Notes: generated by a model not told the origin, from the letters alone. Counted from the stretch's first letter, positions 1 through 7,787 are shown. The stretch is 36,231 nucleotides of DNA from Bradyrhizobium sp. YR681 (GCF_000282615.1 NZ_AKIY01000073.1:1-36231), one strand, 5' to 3'. Numbers and translations: made by a program.

Positions 1-1
1 C

Positions 2-1678
2 GCGGCTGCCGCGATTCCCGCCGCGGTGGGCTGGCGCAAGCGGCTGTGGATCGCGGCTGCGATCGTTCCGGTCGTGATCGTGTCCGCCGGCATGATCGCC
101 TATCGCACGCCGGACCCTGCGTCCGCCGTCGCGGAGGGCGGCGAGGTGCCCGCCCGGCATTACCGCCCCTTCGTCAATTTCTACGCCATGGGGCCGGCCT
201 CGGTGTTCGCGATCTTCCGCGAGGGCGACGAGCTCTACGGCCAGCTCACCGGGCAGCGTAAATTGCGTCTGGCGGTCGGCAGTGATGGCACTGCGTCCTA
301 CCCGGCCTCGTCAGGCGAGATCACGTTCTCGGCTGAGGCCGAGCGCCGCTCGGCCGGACTGATGCTGCGCATGAACGGCCGCGACATCCGCGCGGTTCGC
401 GTCGCCGAGATGCCGACGGCCGCGGCCGATTCCGCCGCGCTCGATCAATATGTCGGCTGGTACAGGGTGGCGCCGAACCGCGTGCTCACCGTGCGCCGCG
501 ACGGCGATCGGCTCCAGGTGCAGGAAACCGTGCAGGGTCGGGCGATGCTCCTCGCTGAGGGCGCCGACGTCTTCTCGATCCACGGCGACAATCTCCTGAT
601 CTTCCTGCGCGACGACCAGGCCAGGGTCTCGCGCGTGCTGGTGCAGAACGCGGTGTTCGGCGCCCGTCTCGCGCCGCGGATCGACGCGGCGCTGGCGCAG
701 GCGATCGAGGCCGACTTCGCGCGCCGTGTCGCGGAAGTCCCGGACCGTTTCCGCGAGCAGGTCCCGCTCGCCGGCGGCAAGGAGATGATCCTGCGCGGCA
801 TCGAGGATCTGCGCGGCGGCACGCCGAACTACGACCGCATGAGCGCGCCGCTTGCTGCCAAGATCCACCGTCAGCTCGCCGAAACGCAGGCGACGTTCGT
901 CGCACTCGGCCCGGTGGAATCGATCTTCTTCCGCGGCGTCGGGCCCGGCGGCTATGATATCTACGGCGCCAAGTTCGAGAACGGCACGGCGGAATTCCGC
1001 CTGCTGCTCGAGCCCGACGGCAAGGCCGGCGACGTCATCTTCCGGGCCGACGGCAATGACGAGCTCGGCGGCATCGCGCCTTGCGCCGATGAGGCGAATG
1101 TGCGCGGCCGCGCCGGCACCTCGCCGATCCGGATCATGGTCTACAACGAGATGGGCGAGGACATCCGCGTCTTCAACCTCGATGCAGACGGCAATCGCAA
1201 GAGCCAGAGCGTGGTCAGGCCCAACATGAGCTGGGCGACCACGACCACCGTGAACAATCCCTGGGTGATTGCCGACAAGTCCGGACATTGCCTCGAGGTG
1301 CTGGTGCCAGGCCGGCAGACGCGCTTCCACAATGTCGAGGCTTCGAACATCGGCGCCAGGCCGGGGCGTGCCGCGCGCCGTGCCGTTCCGATCGCCAATG
1401 GCGAGGAGATGCTGCGCCTCTATATCGAGGGCGTCGGCAAGGGACAGCCCGATTACGAGCACATGACGCCTGAGGTCGCCGACATCACGCGCCAGCAGCT
1501 TCCGTTCGACCAGGCGATCCTGGCAAAGCTCGGCACGCTGCGTGCGGTCTCGTTCCGCGGCGTCACCGCGCTCGACAGCGACATCTACATCGCCCAGTTC
1601 GCCAACGGCTCGGCCGAATGGCGCATCGGCGTCAGGAACGGCACGATCACCAAGATCGCGCTCGGGCCCAACTTCTAG
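2..1678 (+). CDS. Membrane-anchored repeat protein with VHL-beta-like module (5' partial)
   Basis: The reading frame is open to the left edge, so the true start may lie outside the window. An in-frame GTG at 26 would give 550 aa, used for numbering here. One hydrophobic segment (residues 7-25) suggests a signal anchor with the rest outside the cytoplasm. Two lipocalin-like stretches at about 45-127 and 138-225 resemble the DUF3471-type tails of serine hydrolases (YVGWYRVAP...LTV). Two copies of an ~90-aa unit follow (247-340 and 455-550), each with G-E/K-EM, a Y-(D/E)-(R/H)-M motif, FRGV and FxNG(T/S)AE(F/W)R. Between them, residues 365-430 read like the von Hippel-Lindau beta domain: YNEMGEDIRVFNLDADG, then a proline/serine turn, then NPWVIAD and a C-LEVLVPG end. 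No catalytic motif is visible. The function is unknown; an extracytoplasmic binding or sensor role is only inference. Confidence 0.75.
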   Translation, partial: AAAAIPAAVGWRKRLWIAAAIVPVVIVSAGMIAYRTPDPASAVAEGGEVPARHYRPFVNFYAMGPASVFAIFREGDELYGQLTGQRKLRLAVGSDGTASYPASSGEITFSAEAERRSAGLMLRMNGRDIRAVRVAEMPTAAADSAALDQYVGWYRVAPNRVLTVRRDGDRLQVQETVQGRAMLLAEGADVFSIHGDNLLIFLRDDQARVSRVLVQNAVFGARLAPRIDAALAQAIEADFARRVAEVPDRFREQVPLAGGKEMILRGIEDLRGGTPNYDRMSAPLAAKIHRQLAETQATFVALGPVESIFFRGVGPGGYDIYGAKFENGTAEFRLLLEPDGKAGDVIFRADGNDELGGIAPCADEANVRGRAGTSPIRIMVYNEMGEDIRVFNLDADGNRKSQSVVRPNMSWATTTTVNNPWVIADKSGHCLEVLVPGRQTRFHNVEASNIGARPGRAARRAVPIANGEEMLRLYIEGVGKGQPDYEHMTPEVADITRQQLPFDQAILAKLGTLRAVSFRGVTALDSDIYIAQFANGSAEWRIGVRNGTITKIALGPNF

Positions 1679-1685
1679 GATCGTC

Positions 1686-1721
1686 GCGGCCGCCCGTCCG
1701 TCGCGTCGGCCGGGCGGCCGC
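1686..1721 (+). terminator. GC-rich hairpin after the first gene, possible terminator
   Basis: A perfect 11-bp stem (GCGGCCGCCCG pairing with CGGGCGGCCGC) with a 14-nt loop lies 8 bases after the TAG at 1676-1678. There is no T-run after it, so it is not a standard intrinsic terminator. It could still end or protect the transcript. Confidence 0.4.
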
Positions 1722-1851
1722 CGATATCCAGGCAGGGTCGCCTCAATCTCCGCTTGCACACGCATGTGCCGAGTGTTACGATGTGTAGCATTACGGTTCG
1801 TAGCCTCGTACGACGCACTGTCGGCAGGCGCGGGAGAAGTGGGCGTTCGCG

Positions 1852-3309
1852 ATGAGCAATTCCGCCAAGGCCGAAGCTGTGCTGGCACTTCATCGTTTCG
1901 GGATGGGGCCGCGACCGGGATCGGTTGCCGCCGTCGGCACCGACCCGCGCGGTGCGCTGATCGCCGAACTCGACCGGCCGCTGACCTTGACCGCCGCCGC
2001 CGTCCTTCCCACCAGTGCAAAGGCGTACCGCACCGTTGCCGACGCCAATGCGCGGCGCGCGGCGCGCGCCAAGCAGGCGCAGCAGCAGGCCAAGAAGCAG
2101 CAGGCGACTGCCGCACCGGTCATGTCGGAAGACCAGGCGCAGCCGCAAGGCCAGGGCCAGAACAAGGACGCCGCCGAGATGGCGGCCAAGCAGGCGGCCG
2201 AAGCCGTTCCCGATCCCGGACGCCCGATCTATTTGCAGGAAGCCAAGCTGCGCATGGAAGCCGCGCTCGCCGCCGACATCGGCTTCGCCGAGCGGCTGGT
2301 GTGGTTCTGGTCCAACCATTTCTGCATCTCGGCCTTCAAGATCCAGAGCATGTCGGGTGCTTACGAGCGTGAGGCGGTTCGCGCCAATGCGCTCGGCCGC
2401 TTCGCCGATCTGCTTCAGGCCGCCGAGGGCCATCCGGCGATGCTGTTCTATCTCGACAATCTCGGCTCGATGGGCGCGAACTCGATCGCCGGCATCAACC
2501 GCAGCCGCGGCCTCAACGAGAACATCGCGCGCGAGATCATGGAGCTGCACACGCTCGGTGTGCGCACCGGCTACACCCAGGACGACGTGATCAGCTTCGC
2601 CAATGTCATGACGGGGTGGACACTGGTTCCTCCCGGCGACAATCCGGAGCACGGCGGCGAATTCATCTTCAACCCGCGGCTCCACGAGCCCGGCGGGCAG
2701 ACGGTGCTCGGCAAGCGCTACGAGCAGGAGGATGCCGAGCAGGGCCGCGCCGTGCTGCGCGACCTCGCCGCGCATCCGGCCACCGCGACCCATATCGCGA
2801 CCAAGCTCGCACGCCATTTCGTGGCCGACGAGCCGCCGCCGGCGCTGGTCGAGCAGATGGCGAAGACCTTTCGCGACACCGAGGGCGATCTCAAGCAGGT
2901 CGCGATCGCCATGGTGTCGTCGGACGAGGCGTGGCGCGGGCCGCCGTCGAAACTGAAGCGGCCGAGCGAATGGGGCATCGGCATGGTGCGCGCGACCGGC
3001 ATCACGGCCGTCGATCCCGAGCGCTTCACCGGCGGCCAGCAGTTGCTCGGCGAAGGGCTGTGGCGGCCGTCGGCGCCCAAGGGCTATCCGGATGATGAGG
3101 CGAGCTGGATCGACGGCATCGGCCGGCGGCTCGACATCGCCAACAATTTTGCCGAGCGCATCACCGGCATGGCCGATCCGCAAGCGATCATCGAGGACGT
3201 CTTCGCGTCGCAGATCTCGCCCGAGGTGAAGCAGGCGGTCGGCCGCGCCGAGAGCCGGCAGCAGGCACTCGCGCTGCTGTTCATGTCGGCGGATTTTCAG
3301 AGGAGGTGA
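1852..3309 (+). CDS. DUF1800 domain-containing protein
   Basis: This 485-aa protein has the typical DUF1800 opening (AEAVLALHRFGMGPRPGS) and internal blocks RLVWFWSNHF, REIMELHTLGVRTGYTQDDV and GWTL. The family is widespread, usually extracytoplasmic, and has no established biochemical activity. Residues about 63-125 form a low-complexity insert rich in Ala, Gln and Lys that looks like a flexible or helical linker. No clear signal peptide is visible. The stop at 3307-3309 lies just after the AGGAGG at 3301-3306 that serves the next gene, so the two are almost certainly co-transcribed. DUF1800 genes are commonly paired with DUF1501 genes, and that is the order here. Confidence 0.9.
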   Translation: MSNSAKAEAVLALHRFGMGPRPGSVAAVGTDPRGALIAELDRPLTLTAAAVLPTSAKAYRTVADANARRAARAKQAQQQAKKQQATAAPVMSEDQAQPQGQGQNKDAAEMAAKQAAEAVPDPGRPIYLQEAKLRMEAALAADIGFAERLVWFWSNHFCISAFKIQSMSGAYEREAVRANALGRFADLLQAAEGHPAMLFYLDNLGSMGANSIAGINRSRGLNENIAREIMELHTLGVRTGYTQDDVISFANVMTGWTLVPPGDNPEHGGEFIFNPRLHEPGGQTVLGKRYEQEDAEQGRAVLRDLAAHPATATHIATKLARHFVADEPPPALVEQMAKTFRDTEGDLKQVAIAMVSSDEAWRGPPSKLKRPSEWGIGMVRATGITAVDPERFTGGQQLLGEGLWRPSAPKGYPDDEASWIDGIGRRLDIANNFAERITGMADPQAIIEDVFASQISPEVKQAVGRAESRQQALALLFMSADFQRR

Positions 3310-3311
3310 GC

Positions 3312-4562
3312 ATGGGCTTTGACAATCATCTGCCCACGCGGCGCGAGCTCCTGGTCGGCTCCGGCGCGCTGTTCGCCTGGAGCCAGATGCCGCGGATCGC
3401 GCGCGCGGAAGGCCGCGACCCGCGCCTGCTCGTCATCGTCCTGCGCGGCGCGCTCGATGGCCTGGGTGCGGTCGCGCCGGTCGGCGATCCCGACTGGATC
3501 TCCCTGCGCGGCGATCGCGCGCTGCTGCTGGACGGCAAGCCGCCGGCGCTGCCGCTCGATGCCTTCTTCGCGCTCAATCCGGCGATGCCGAACCTGCATC
3601 GGCTCTACAGAAGCGGCAAGGCCGCGATCGTCCACGCCGCGGCGACGCCGTATCGCGAGCGCTCGCATTTCGACGGCCAGGATGTGCTGGAGAGCGGTTT
3701 CACCAGGCCCGGCGCGACCGCGTCGGGCTGGCTCAACCGTGCGCTGCTCGCGATGGAATCGGGCGGCGGCGTCGATCCGCGCGGCAGTCGCGCGCTCGGC
3801 ATCGGCTCGGTGACGCCGCTGGTGGTGCGCGGCGCCGCGCCTGTCATGACCTGGGTGCCGCAGAAACTTCTGCCGGCGAGCCAGGACACGCAGAACCGCC
3901 TGCTCGATCTCTATCAGCACACCGATCCGAAGCTTGCGACCGTGCTTCAGGCTCGCATGAAGCTCGCCTCGCTCGGCGGTGCGCCGGGCGGCGGCGATCC
4001 GATGTCGGACGATCCGACGCTGATGCCGCCGGGCGTCGCGCGCGTGCGCGCCTATTTCGCCGAAGCGGCCGGCACCGCCGCGCGCTATCTGGCAAAATCC
4101 GACGGCCCGCGCGTCGGCGCGATGGGGTTCGTCGGCTGGGATACGCACATCGCCGAAGGCGCGGCCTCGGGCCAGCTCTACAATCTGCTCGGCGCGCTCG
4201 ACGGCGCGTTTGCCGCGATCGAGACCAACATGGGTGAAGCCTGGAAGGAGACGGTGGTGGCCGTGGTCACCGAGTTCGGGCGCACCGCGCGCGTCAACGG
4301 CACGGAAGGCACTGATCACGGCACCGGCACGGTGGCCTTCCTCATCGGCGGCGGGCTCACCGGTGGCCGCGTGATCGCGGACTGGCCGGGCCTGAAGCCG
4401 GCGCAGCTGTTCGAGGACCGCGACCTCAAGCCGACCACGGATCTGCGCGCCGTGCTGAAGGGCCTGCTCAGGGATCACCTGCGTGTCGACGAGAAGGTTC
4501 TCGCCGAGACGGTCTTCCCCGGCAGCGCCGACGTCAAACCGATGGGGGGCCTCGTCGGCTGA
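3312..4562 (+). CDS. DUF1501 domain-containing protein, probable Tat substrate
   Basis: Start ATG 3312 is chosen because AGGAGG (3301-3306) sits 5 nt upstream; the in-frame GTG at 3306 overlaps that site. The protein (416 aa) begins with a twin-arginine-like leader: TRRELLVGSGALFAW, then a cut near ARAEG. The mature part carries DUF1501/sulfatase-like features: LVIVLRGALDGL near the N-terminus, HFDGQDVLESG, GWDTH and TEFGRTARVNGTEGTDHGTG near the C-terminus. DUF1501 proteins have an alkaline-phosphatase-like fold, and the Asp/His clusters would fit metal binding. The substrate is unknown. The 2-bp spacing to the DUF1800 gene suggests the two products act together, probably in the periplasm. 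Confidence 0.9.
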   Translation: MGFDNHLPTRRELLVGSGALFAWSQMPRIARAEGRDPRLLVIVLRGALDGLGAVAPVGDPDWISLRGDRALLLDGKPPALPLDAFFALNPAMPNLHRLYRSGKAAIVHAAATPYRERSHFDGQDVLESGFTRPGATASGWLNRALLAMESGGGVDPRGSRALGIGSVTPLVVRGAAPVMTWVPQKLLPASQDTQNRLLDLYQHTDPKLATVLQARMKLASLGGAPGGGDPMSDDPTLMPPGVARVRAYFAEAAGTAARYLAKSDGPRVGAMGFVGWDTHIAEGAASGQLYNLLGALDGAFAAIETNMGEAWKETVVAVVTEFGRTARVNGTEGTDHGTGTVAFLIGGGLTGGRVIADWPGLKPAQLFEDRDLKPTTDLRAVLKGLLRDHLRVDEKVLAETVFPGSADVKPMGGLVG

Positions 4563-4592
4563 CGACGCGGCGCTCGCAACCGGATCGGGTTC

Positions 4593-4760
4593 ATGATGTG
4601 CACACTGACACAGCGGGAGCTCGACTTTCTCGCCAGCCTGAAAACCGGCTGGCGAAGGCTCTATCGGCGCGAGCTGATGCGGCTCATCAGGGGCGAGGCC
4701 GATCCGGACGATGCTCAGCCGGAGGGCCGGCCGATCCTCTGGCGCGTCGTATCGGGCTGA
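4593..4760 (+). CDS. Small hypothetical protein (55 aa)
   Basis: ATG 4593 (or 4596) opens a frame ending at TGA 4758-4760. It encodes MMCTLTQRELDFLASL..., a basic, probably helical protein with an Arg-rich middle (GWRRLYRRELMRLIRGEA) and an acidic stretch (DPDDAQPEG). No family is recognised. It lies 30 bp after the DUF1501 gene on the same strand and could be the tail of that operon. Codon use resembles the neighbours. No strong ribosome-binding site is visible, so this is a moderate-confidence call. Confidence 0.5.
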   Translation: MMCTLTQRELDFLASLKTGWRRLYRRELMRLIRGEADPDDAQPEGRPILWRVVSG

Positions 4761-4912
4761 TTTTTCGCTGATCTGTCTCGATTCAGGACAGGCCGCTGTG
4801 GTGGAATCGCCACAGCCGGCGCGAAACGGCCGCGGCCTCAGCCCCGCTTTCCTTCAGCCAAGGTTCTGCCCCGATTGCCCACCGAAATTTAGGCGTGTTC
4901 GGAGGGCGCATC

Positions 4913-5428
4913 ATGTCTCGCTTTGCAAGTGCCGAAACTGCCCGGATTTCGCTGGCAACCTCGGGTCGGTTGCTGCTCGCCGTCATCGCTGCGGCCTCGC
5001 TCGCTGCGTGCGCGCAATCGCCGGTGGGGCGCCAGAAGGCCGATCTCGGCACCAGCCGGCAGGCTGTGGTCGAGCGTCCGCATCGCGTGGCGGCGCTGCA
5101 TCCGCGGCCGATCAGCCGGGTGCGGGTCCCCGACGGCGACGCAAAGCAGACCGCCGCGCACGGCGTCGCCAGCTTCTATTCCGACACGGAGACCGCGAGC
5201 GGCGAGAAGTTCGACAAGAACGAATTGACCGCGGCGCATCCGAGCCTGCCGTTCGGCACACGCTTGCGCGTCACCGACGTTTCCTCCGGCCGGTTCGTCA
5301 CCGTCAGGGTCAACGATCGCGGCCCGTTCGTTCGCGGGCGCGTCGTCGACATCTCGCCGTCCGCGGCCGAGGCGCTCGGCATGGTCGACAAGGGCCTCGC
5401 CAATGTCAGGCTCGACGTGGTTCGGTAG
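4913..5428 (+). CDS. RlpA-like septal ring lipoprotein
   Basis: ATG 4913 is preferred over the in-frame GTG at 4895 because GGAGGG (4901-4906) lies 6 nt before it. The 171-aa product has a lipoprotein signal with lipobox LAAC (Cys33). A double-psi beta-barrel domain occupies roughly residues 85-171: GVASFYSD...ASGEKFD...TAAHPSLPFGT.LRVT...VTVRVNDRGPFVRGRVVD.SP.AA.ALGM. That pattern is diagnostic of the RlpA family, whose characterised members bind or cleave stem-less peptidoglycan at the division septum. The C-terminal SPOR domain of classical RlpA is absent, so septal targeting is uncertain. A second RlpA-like gene (33341-33637) is in this window. Confidence 0.88.
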   Translation: MSRFASAETARISLATSGRLLLAVIAAASLAACAQSPVGRQKADLGTSRQAVVERPHRVAALHPRPISRVRVPDGDAKQTAAHGVASFYSDTETASGEKFDKNELTAAHPSLPFGTRLRVTDVSSGRFVTVRVNDRGPFVRGRVVDISPSAAEALGMVDKGLANVRLDVVR

Positions 5429-5532
5429 GCCCGCGATTCATCGATCCGAGCCCCGCCGCTTAACCGGCTGTTAGCCGCTTCTCACGCACCATGGCTGCCC
5501 AATCAATTTGGGGCTTTTGGGGAGGCGGACGC

Positions 5533-5688
5533 TTGAACACGATCCAGTATCTCGAAGATCAGGCCGCGCGGGCCGAGCGGCTCGCCAAACGGATCACGGA
5601 TACGCTGACGATCGAAAAGCTGCTGACCTTTGCCGGCGAGCGCCGCCGCGAGATCGAGGTCATCGCGGGCAAGCGCCGACACGCATAG
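5533..5688 (+). CDS. Small hypothetical helical protein
   Basis: The TTG at 5533 has GGAGG (5521-5525) 7 nt upstream and gives 51 aa beginning NTIQYLEDQAARAERLAKR. An ATG at 5491 in the same frame would add 14 Gly/Trp-rich residues encoded across the ribosome-binding site, which makes it less likely. The protein is Ala/Arg/Glu-rich and should form one or two amphipathic helices (DQAARAERLAKRITDTLTIEKLLTFAGERRREIEVIAGKRR). No family name is certain. It probably has its own promoter in 5429-5532, where I see no clear -35/-10. Confidence 0.6.
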   Translation: MNTIQYLEDQAARAERLAKRITDTLTIEKLLTFAGERRREIEVIAGKRRHA

Positions 5689-5735
5689 CTCCCACAAACC
5701 ATGCACGGAACGCATTCGCCCCCGCTTCCAGGCGC

Positions 5736-5760
5736 GGAACTTCTTGTCTTCTCCAGCGTC
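5736..5760 (+). promoter_or_regulatory. Near-consensus EcfG-type (general stress) promoter
   Basis: GGAAC (5736-5740), 16 nt, then CGTC (5757-5760). The alphaproteobacterial EcfG consensus is GGAAC-N16/17-CGTT, so only the last base deviates. It sits 30 nt before the start of the 28-aa membrane protein gene at 5791. Confidence 0.45.
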
Positions 5761-5790
5761 ATCTCGGCGATGAATATGGAGGAGGAAGTC

Positions 5791-5877
5791 ATGGGCTTTG
5801 GACGAGGTGCTTTGCTTTGGCTGCTCGGCGTGCCGCTGCCGATCGTTCTGCTGCTGGCATTGTTCTGGCACCACTGA
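5791..5877 (+). CDS. 28-aa single-pass membrane protein
   Basis: ATG 5791 is preceded by a very strong ribosome-binding site (GGAGGAGG, 5779-5786). The product, MGFGRGALLWLLGVPLPIVL..., is almost entirely one transmembrane helix (residues 7-26) ending in FWHH. Similar very short proteins with a Leu/Pro-Val-Pro core occur in many Bradyrhizobium-like genomes, to my recollection without assigned function. An upstream in-frame ATG at 5770 lies before the ribosome-binding site and is unlikely to be used. The EcfG-like promoter upstream suggests a role in general stress. Confidence 0.7.
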   Translation: MGFGRGALLWLLGVPLPIVLLLALFWHH

Positions 5878-5924
5878 GCGTGATCCGGAAAAGCGTGGAG
5901 CGGTTTTCCGATAGGATCACGCTC
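5876..5924. repeat. Dispersed intergenic palindrome
   Basis: Perfect outer arms GAGCGTGATC and GATCACGCTC enclose a second pair (CCGGAAAAGCG against CGGTTTTCCG, imperfect). The element overlaps the last bases of the preceding small gene. Its form is that of a short dispersed extragenic palindrome common in Bradyrhizobium and Rhodopseudomonas genomes (recollection). The transcript would fold into a long hairpin. Confidence 0.7.
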
Positions 5925-5945
5925 CAACAATAAGGTTGCCACATG

Positions 5946-5973
5946 AAAAGCGCCGCGGAAGCGGCGCTTTTTT
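5946..5973. terminator. Bidirectional intrinsic terminator
   Basis: The stem AAAGCGCCGC / GCGGCGCTTT has a GGAA loop, with an A-run on the left and a T-run on the right. It can stop transcripts from the small membrane protein gene (+) and from the gene at 6012-6326 (-), whose stop is ~40 bp away. Confidence 0.85.
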
Positions 5974-6011
5974 GTTGGCTGCGACGTGGGGCTATCGAGA
6001 TGGGTGCGCGA

Positions 6012-6326
6012 TCAGGTATGCGTCTCGACGAAGTCGCTGAGATAGTCGGGCAGCTTGATGCCGTCGATGTCGCAACGCGCGCGGATCTCGCCGGCGACAT
6101 CGGTGGAGATGTCCCTGGTCCAGTGCTCGAGCGTGTTGAACGAGATCACCTTGATCGGATCGTTGAAGCAGCCGGCGACGAGTTCGCCGATCGTGGCTTC
6201 CAGATCGCTCCGCTCGACGCGGATTTCGGTCGCCTTGTCGCGGCGATCGATCACCACGAACAGGGTCTGGTCTGCGCCATAGGGCACGACCGGGGAGGGC
6301 ACGCCAGCTTCAAGCATCTTCGACAC
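6012..6326 (-). CDS. Hypothetical protein, likely general-stress gene
   Basis: A 104-aa soluble protein starting at GTG 6326 (an internal ATG at 6317 is the alternative). The visible blocks are PYGADQTLFVVIDRRDKATEIRVER, LEATIGELVAGCFNDPIKVISFNTLEHW and DISTDVAGEIRARCDIDG. It is acidic, without signal peptide or membrane segment. I do not recognise a named family. The gene stands alone: a GGAAC-N17-CGTT promoter begins 27 bp upstream and a shared terminator follows. This arrangement points to control by the PhyR/EcfG stress cascade (inference). Confidence 0.75.
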   Translation of the reverse strand: MSKMLEAGVPSPVVPYGADQTLFVVIDRRDKATEIRVERSDLEATIGELVAGCFNDPIKVISFNTLEHWTRDISTDVAGEIRARCDIDGIKLPDYLSDFVETHT

Positions 6327-6352
6327 TCACGCCTTGGCTTCCGATCCCCGTT

Positions 6353-6378
6353 AACGGGAAAAGCCGGACGAAGGTTCC
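6353..6378 (-). promoter_or_regulatory. EcfG-type general stress promoter
   Basis: On the minus strand GGAAC (6378-6374) is followed by exactly 17 nt and CGTT (6356-6353), a perfect match to the published alphaproteobacterial EcfG consensus. The expected start site is near 6345, giving a leader of ~20 nt before the GTG at 6326. Confidence 0.7.
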
Positions 6379-6430
6379 TGCCGCGATCAGAAGCTTGTGG
6401 TGAGCGTGCAGTGCTGGCGTTTGCACGCCA

Positions 6431-6703
6431 TCAGAGAAATTCTCTCCAGCGCGAGAGCTCGATGACGTGCTCGGGCGAGAGGATCTCCGTGACCAGCGGT
6501 GGCTGCGGTGCTGTGCGGATCTCATAGAGATGCCGGGTCGCCGCCGGCTTTCGCATGAAGGCCGAGATGCATTCGTCGAGCGTGCCCTGGCTCACCTGGT
6601 ACGGCTCGCGGTCCGGCTGACGCTGGTTGGCAAGCGACGGCCATTTATGCAGCGCCGCAAGCGCCGCGAAATCGACCTTTGACTCCGAAACAACGTCCCC
6701 CAC
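6431..6703 (-). CDS. Hypothetical protein (90 aa)
   Basis: GTG 6703 opens a 90-aa frame: GDVVSESKVDFAALAALHKW, then a charged middle (PDREPYQVSQGTLDECISAFMRKP) and the end TEILSPEHVIELSRWREFL. It is soluble, with no signal peptide and no recognised domain. The composition is balanced and shows the neighbours' codon bias. It lies on the same strand as the stress gene at 6012-6326 but is separated by 104 bp containing that gene's own promoter, so the two are probably independent. An internal start is possible. Confidence 0.6.
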   Translation of the reverse strand: MGDVVSESKVDFAALAALHKWPSLANQRQPDREPYQVSQGTLDECISAFMRKPAATRHLYEIRTAPQPPLVTEILSPEHVIELSRWREFL

Positions 6704-6718
6704 CGTCCCGCCTCACGC

Positions 6719-6759
6719 AAAAAAGAGCCCCAGCATGCGAATCTGCGCGCCGGGGCCTA
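6719..6759 (-). terminator. Probable intrinsic terminator of the LysR gene
   Basis: On the minus strand GGCCCCGG... pairs with ...GGGGC and is followed by TCTTTTTT. The loop is long, with partial internal pairing (GCGC/GCATGC). It lies ~85 bp after the LysR stop. Confidence 0.6.
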
Positions 6760-6840
6760 CACCTATCGCTGCATCTCAATGCCGCGCGACCAACGCGCCG
6801 GCCGGGAATTTGTTCCCTGCCAATCCGGAGCGGTGTCAGC

Positions 6841-7761
6841 TCAATCAACCGGAATTTTCGGAATCCGCAAGACCCAGTCGACGAACGCCTTGACGCGGCG
6901 ATCCTGGGCCATCGCCGCGGGCCAGCGCACGATCTGGGCTTTGCTCGATGGCAAGTCCCACGACTGCGGGAGCACGCGCACCAGCCTTCCGTCCTTGAGC
7001 GCATCCTGAACCAGCAGCGAGCGTGCGAGCACGATTCCGTTGCCCGCGAGGGCGGCGGCTATGGCGGTCGCTATCGTTGCAAAACGGATCTCCGCAGGTG
7101 GAGGGCGGCCCAGCCCCAATCGCTCGAACCAGGTCGTCCAGGACCATTCGACCCCAGTGTCTTCGCCCGCCCGGCCCTTGTGCAAGAGCGGCAAGGATTT
7201 CAGCCGCGTGACGTCGGCCAGCGGTCGCCGACCTGGCAGCAGGCGGGGGTGGCAGACCGGGTACACGTGCTCACGGAATAACAAGCGCTGGGTCGAATTT
7301 GCCCGCAAGCCCACCGCCGGTTGCCACAGCACCGTGACGTCGAGATCCGCTGACCTTGCGTGTGCGTCCCCCTGGAGAATGGCGAGCTCGACCGGTATGC
7401 CGGGATGCGCTTCCGCAAAATGCGGCAAGCGGCGCACGAGCCAGTAGTCGGCAAGCGCTCCGCTGACGCCCACTTTCAAGGCCGGAGGCGGCGCGGCGGC
7501 GCGGCACAGCGCACGAAAATCGGCCATCCGGTCGAGCAAGCCGGCCAACTCGTTCGACAGGGCGATGCCGGCGGCTGTGGCGCTCAGGCCGCTCGGCTGC
7601 CGGATGAGCAGAGGCATGCCGACGAAGTCTTCGAGCTTGCGAAGGCGATGACTGACCGCGCTCTGTGTCAGTCCGAGCTCCGCCGAGGCGCGTGTGACGC
7701 TCGCATGTCGCAGGGCGGCCTCGAACGCAATCAGGCCATCGAAAGGAGGAAATGAGCGCAT
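6841..7761 (-). CDS. LysR-family transcriptional regulator (GcvA-like)
   Basis: From ATG 7761 the protein is 306 aa. The N-terminal winged HTH (residues ~3-62) reads FPPFDGLIAFEAALRHASV, then ASAELGLTQSAVSHRLRKLE, typical of the GcvA/AmpR-like branch. The rest is a periplasmic-binding-protein-like effector domain (ALKVGVSGALADYWL, HPGIPVELAILQGD, GNGIVLARSLLV). Earlier in-frame starts at 7833 and 7785 exist. I chose 7761 because they would place coding sequence over the palindrome at 7769-7787. It is divergent from the MFS gene at 7866, the usual layout in which a LysR protein controls its neighbour and itself. The ligand is unknown. Confidence 0.9.
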   Translation of the reverse strand: MRSFPPFDGLIAFEAALRHASVTRASAELGLTQSAVSHRLRKLEDFVGMPLLIRQPSGLSATAAGIALSNELAGLLDRMADFRALCRAAAPPPALKVGVSGALADYWLVRRLPHFAEAHPGIPVELAILQGDAHARSADLDVTVLWQPAVGLRANSTQRLLFREHVYPVCHPRLLPGRRPLADVTRLKSLPLLHKGRAGEDTGVEWSWTTWFERLGLGRPPPAEIRFATIATAIAAALAGNGIVLARSLLVQDALKDGRLVRVLPQSWDLPSSKAQIVRWPAAMAQDRRVKAFVDWVLRIPKIPVD

Positions 7762-7768
7762 TGCATCA

Positions 7769-7787
7769 CCATGAATGAATTTCATGG
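7769..7787. promoter_or_regulatory. Palindromic LysR-type operator (T-N11-A)
   Basis: Arms CCATGAA and TTCATGG are perfect complements around TGAAT. The inner ATGAA-N5-TTCAT fits the LysR box rule T-N11-A. It lies 8 bp upstream of the LysR start and ~80 bp upstream of the MFS start, suited to autorepression and activation. Confidence 0.6.

Noticed and set aside
311..2116. 601-aa minus-strand open frame over the first gene
   Set aside because: Shadow frame; the plus-strand protein has repeats and domains, this one has none.
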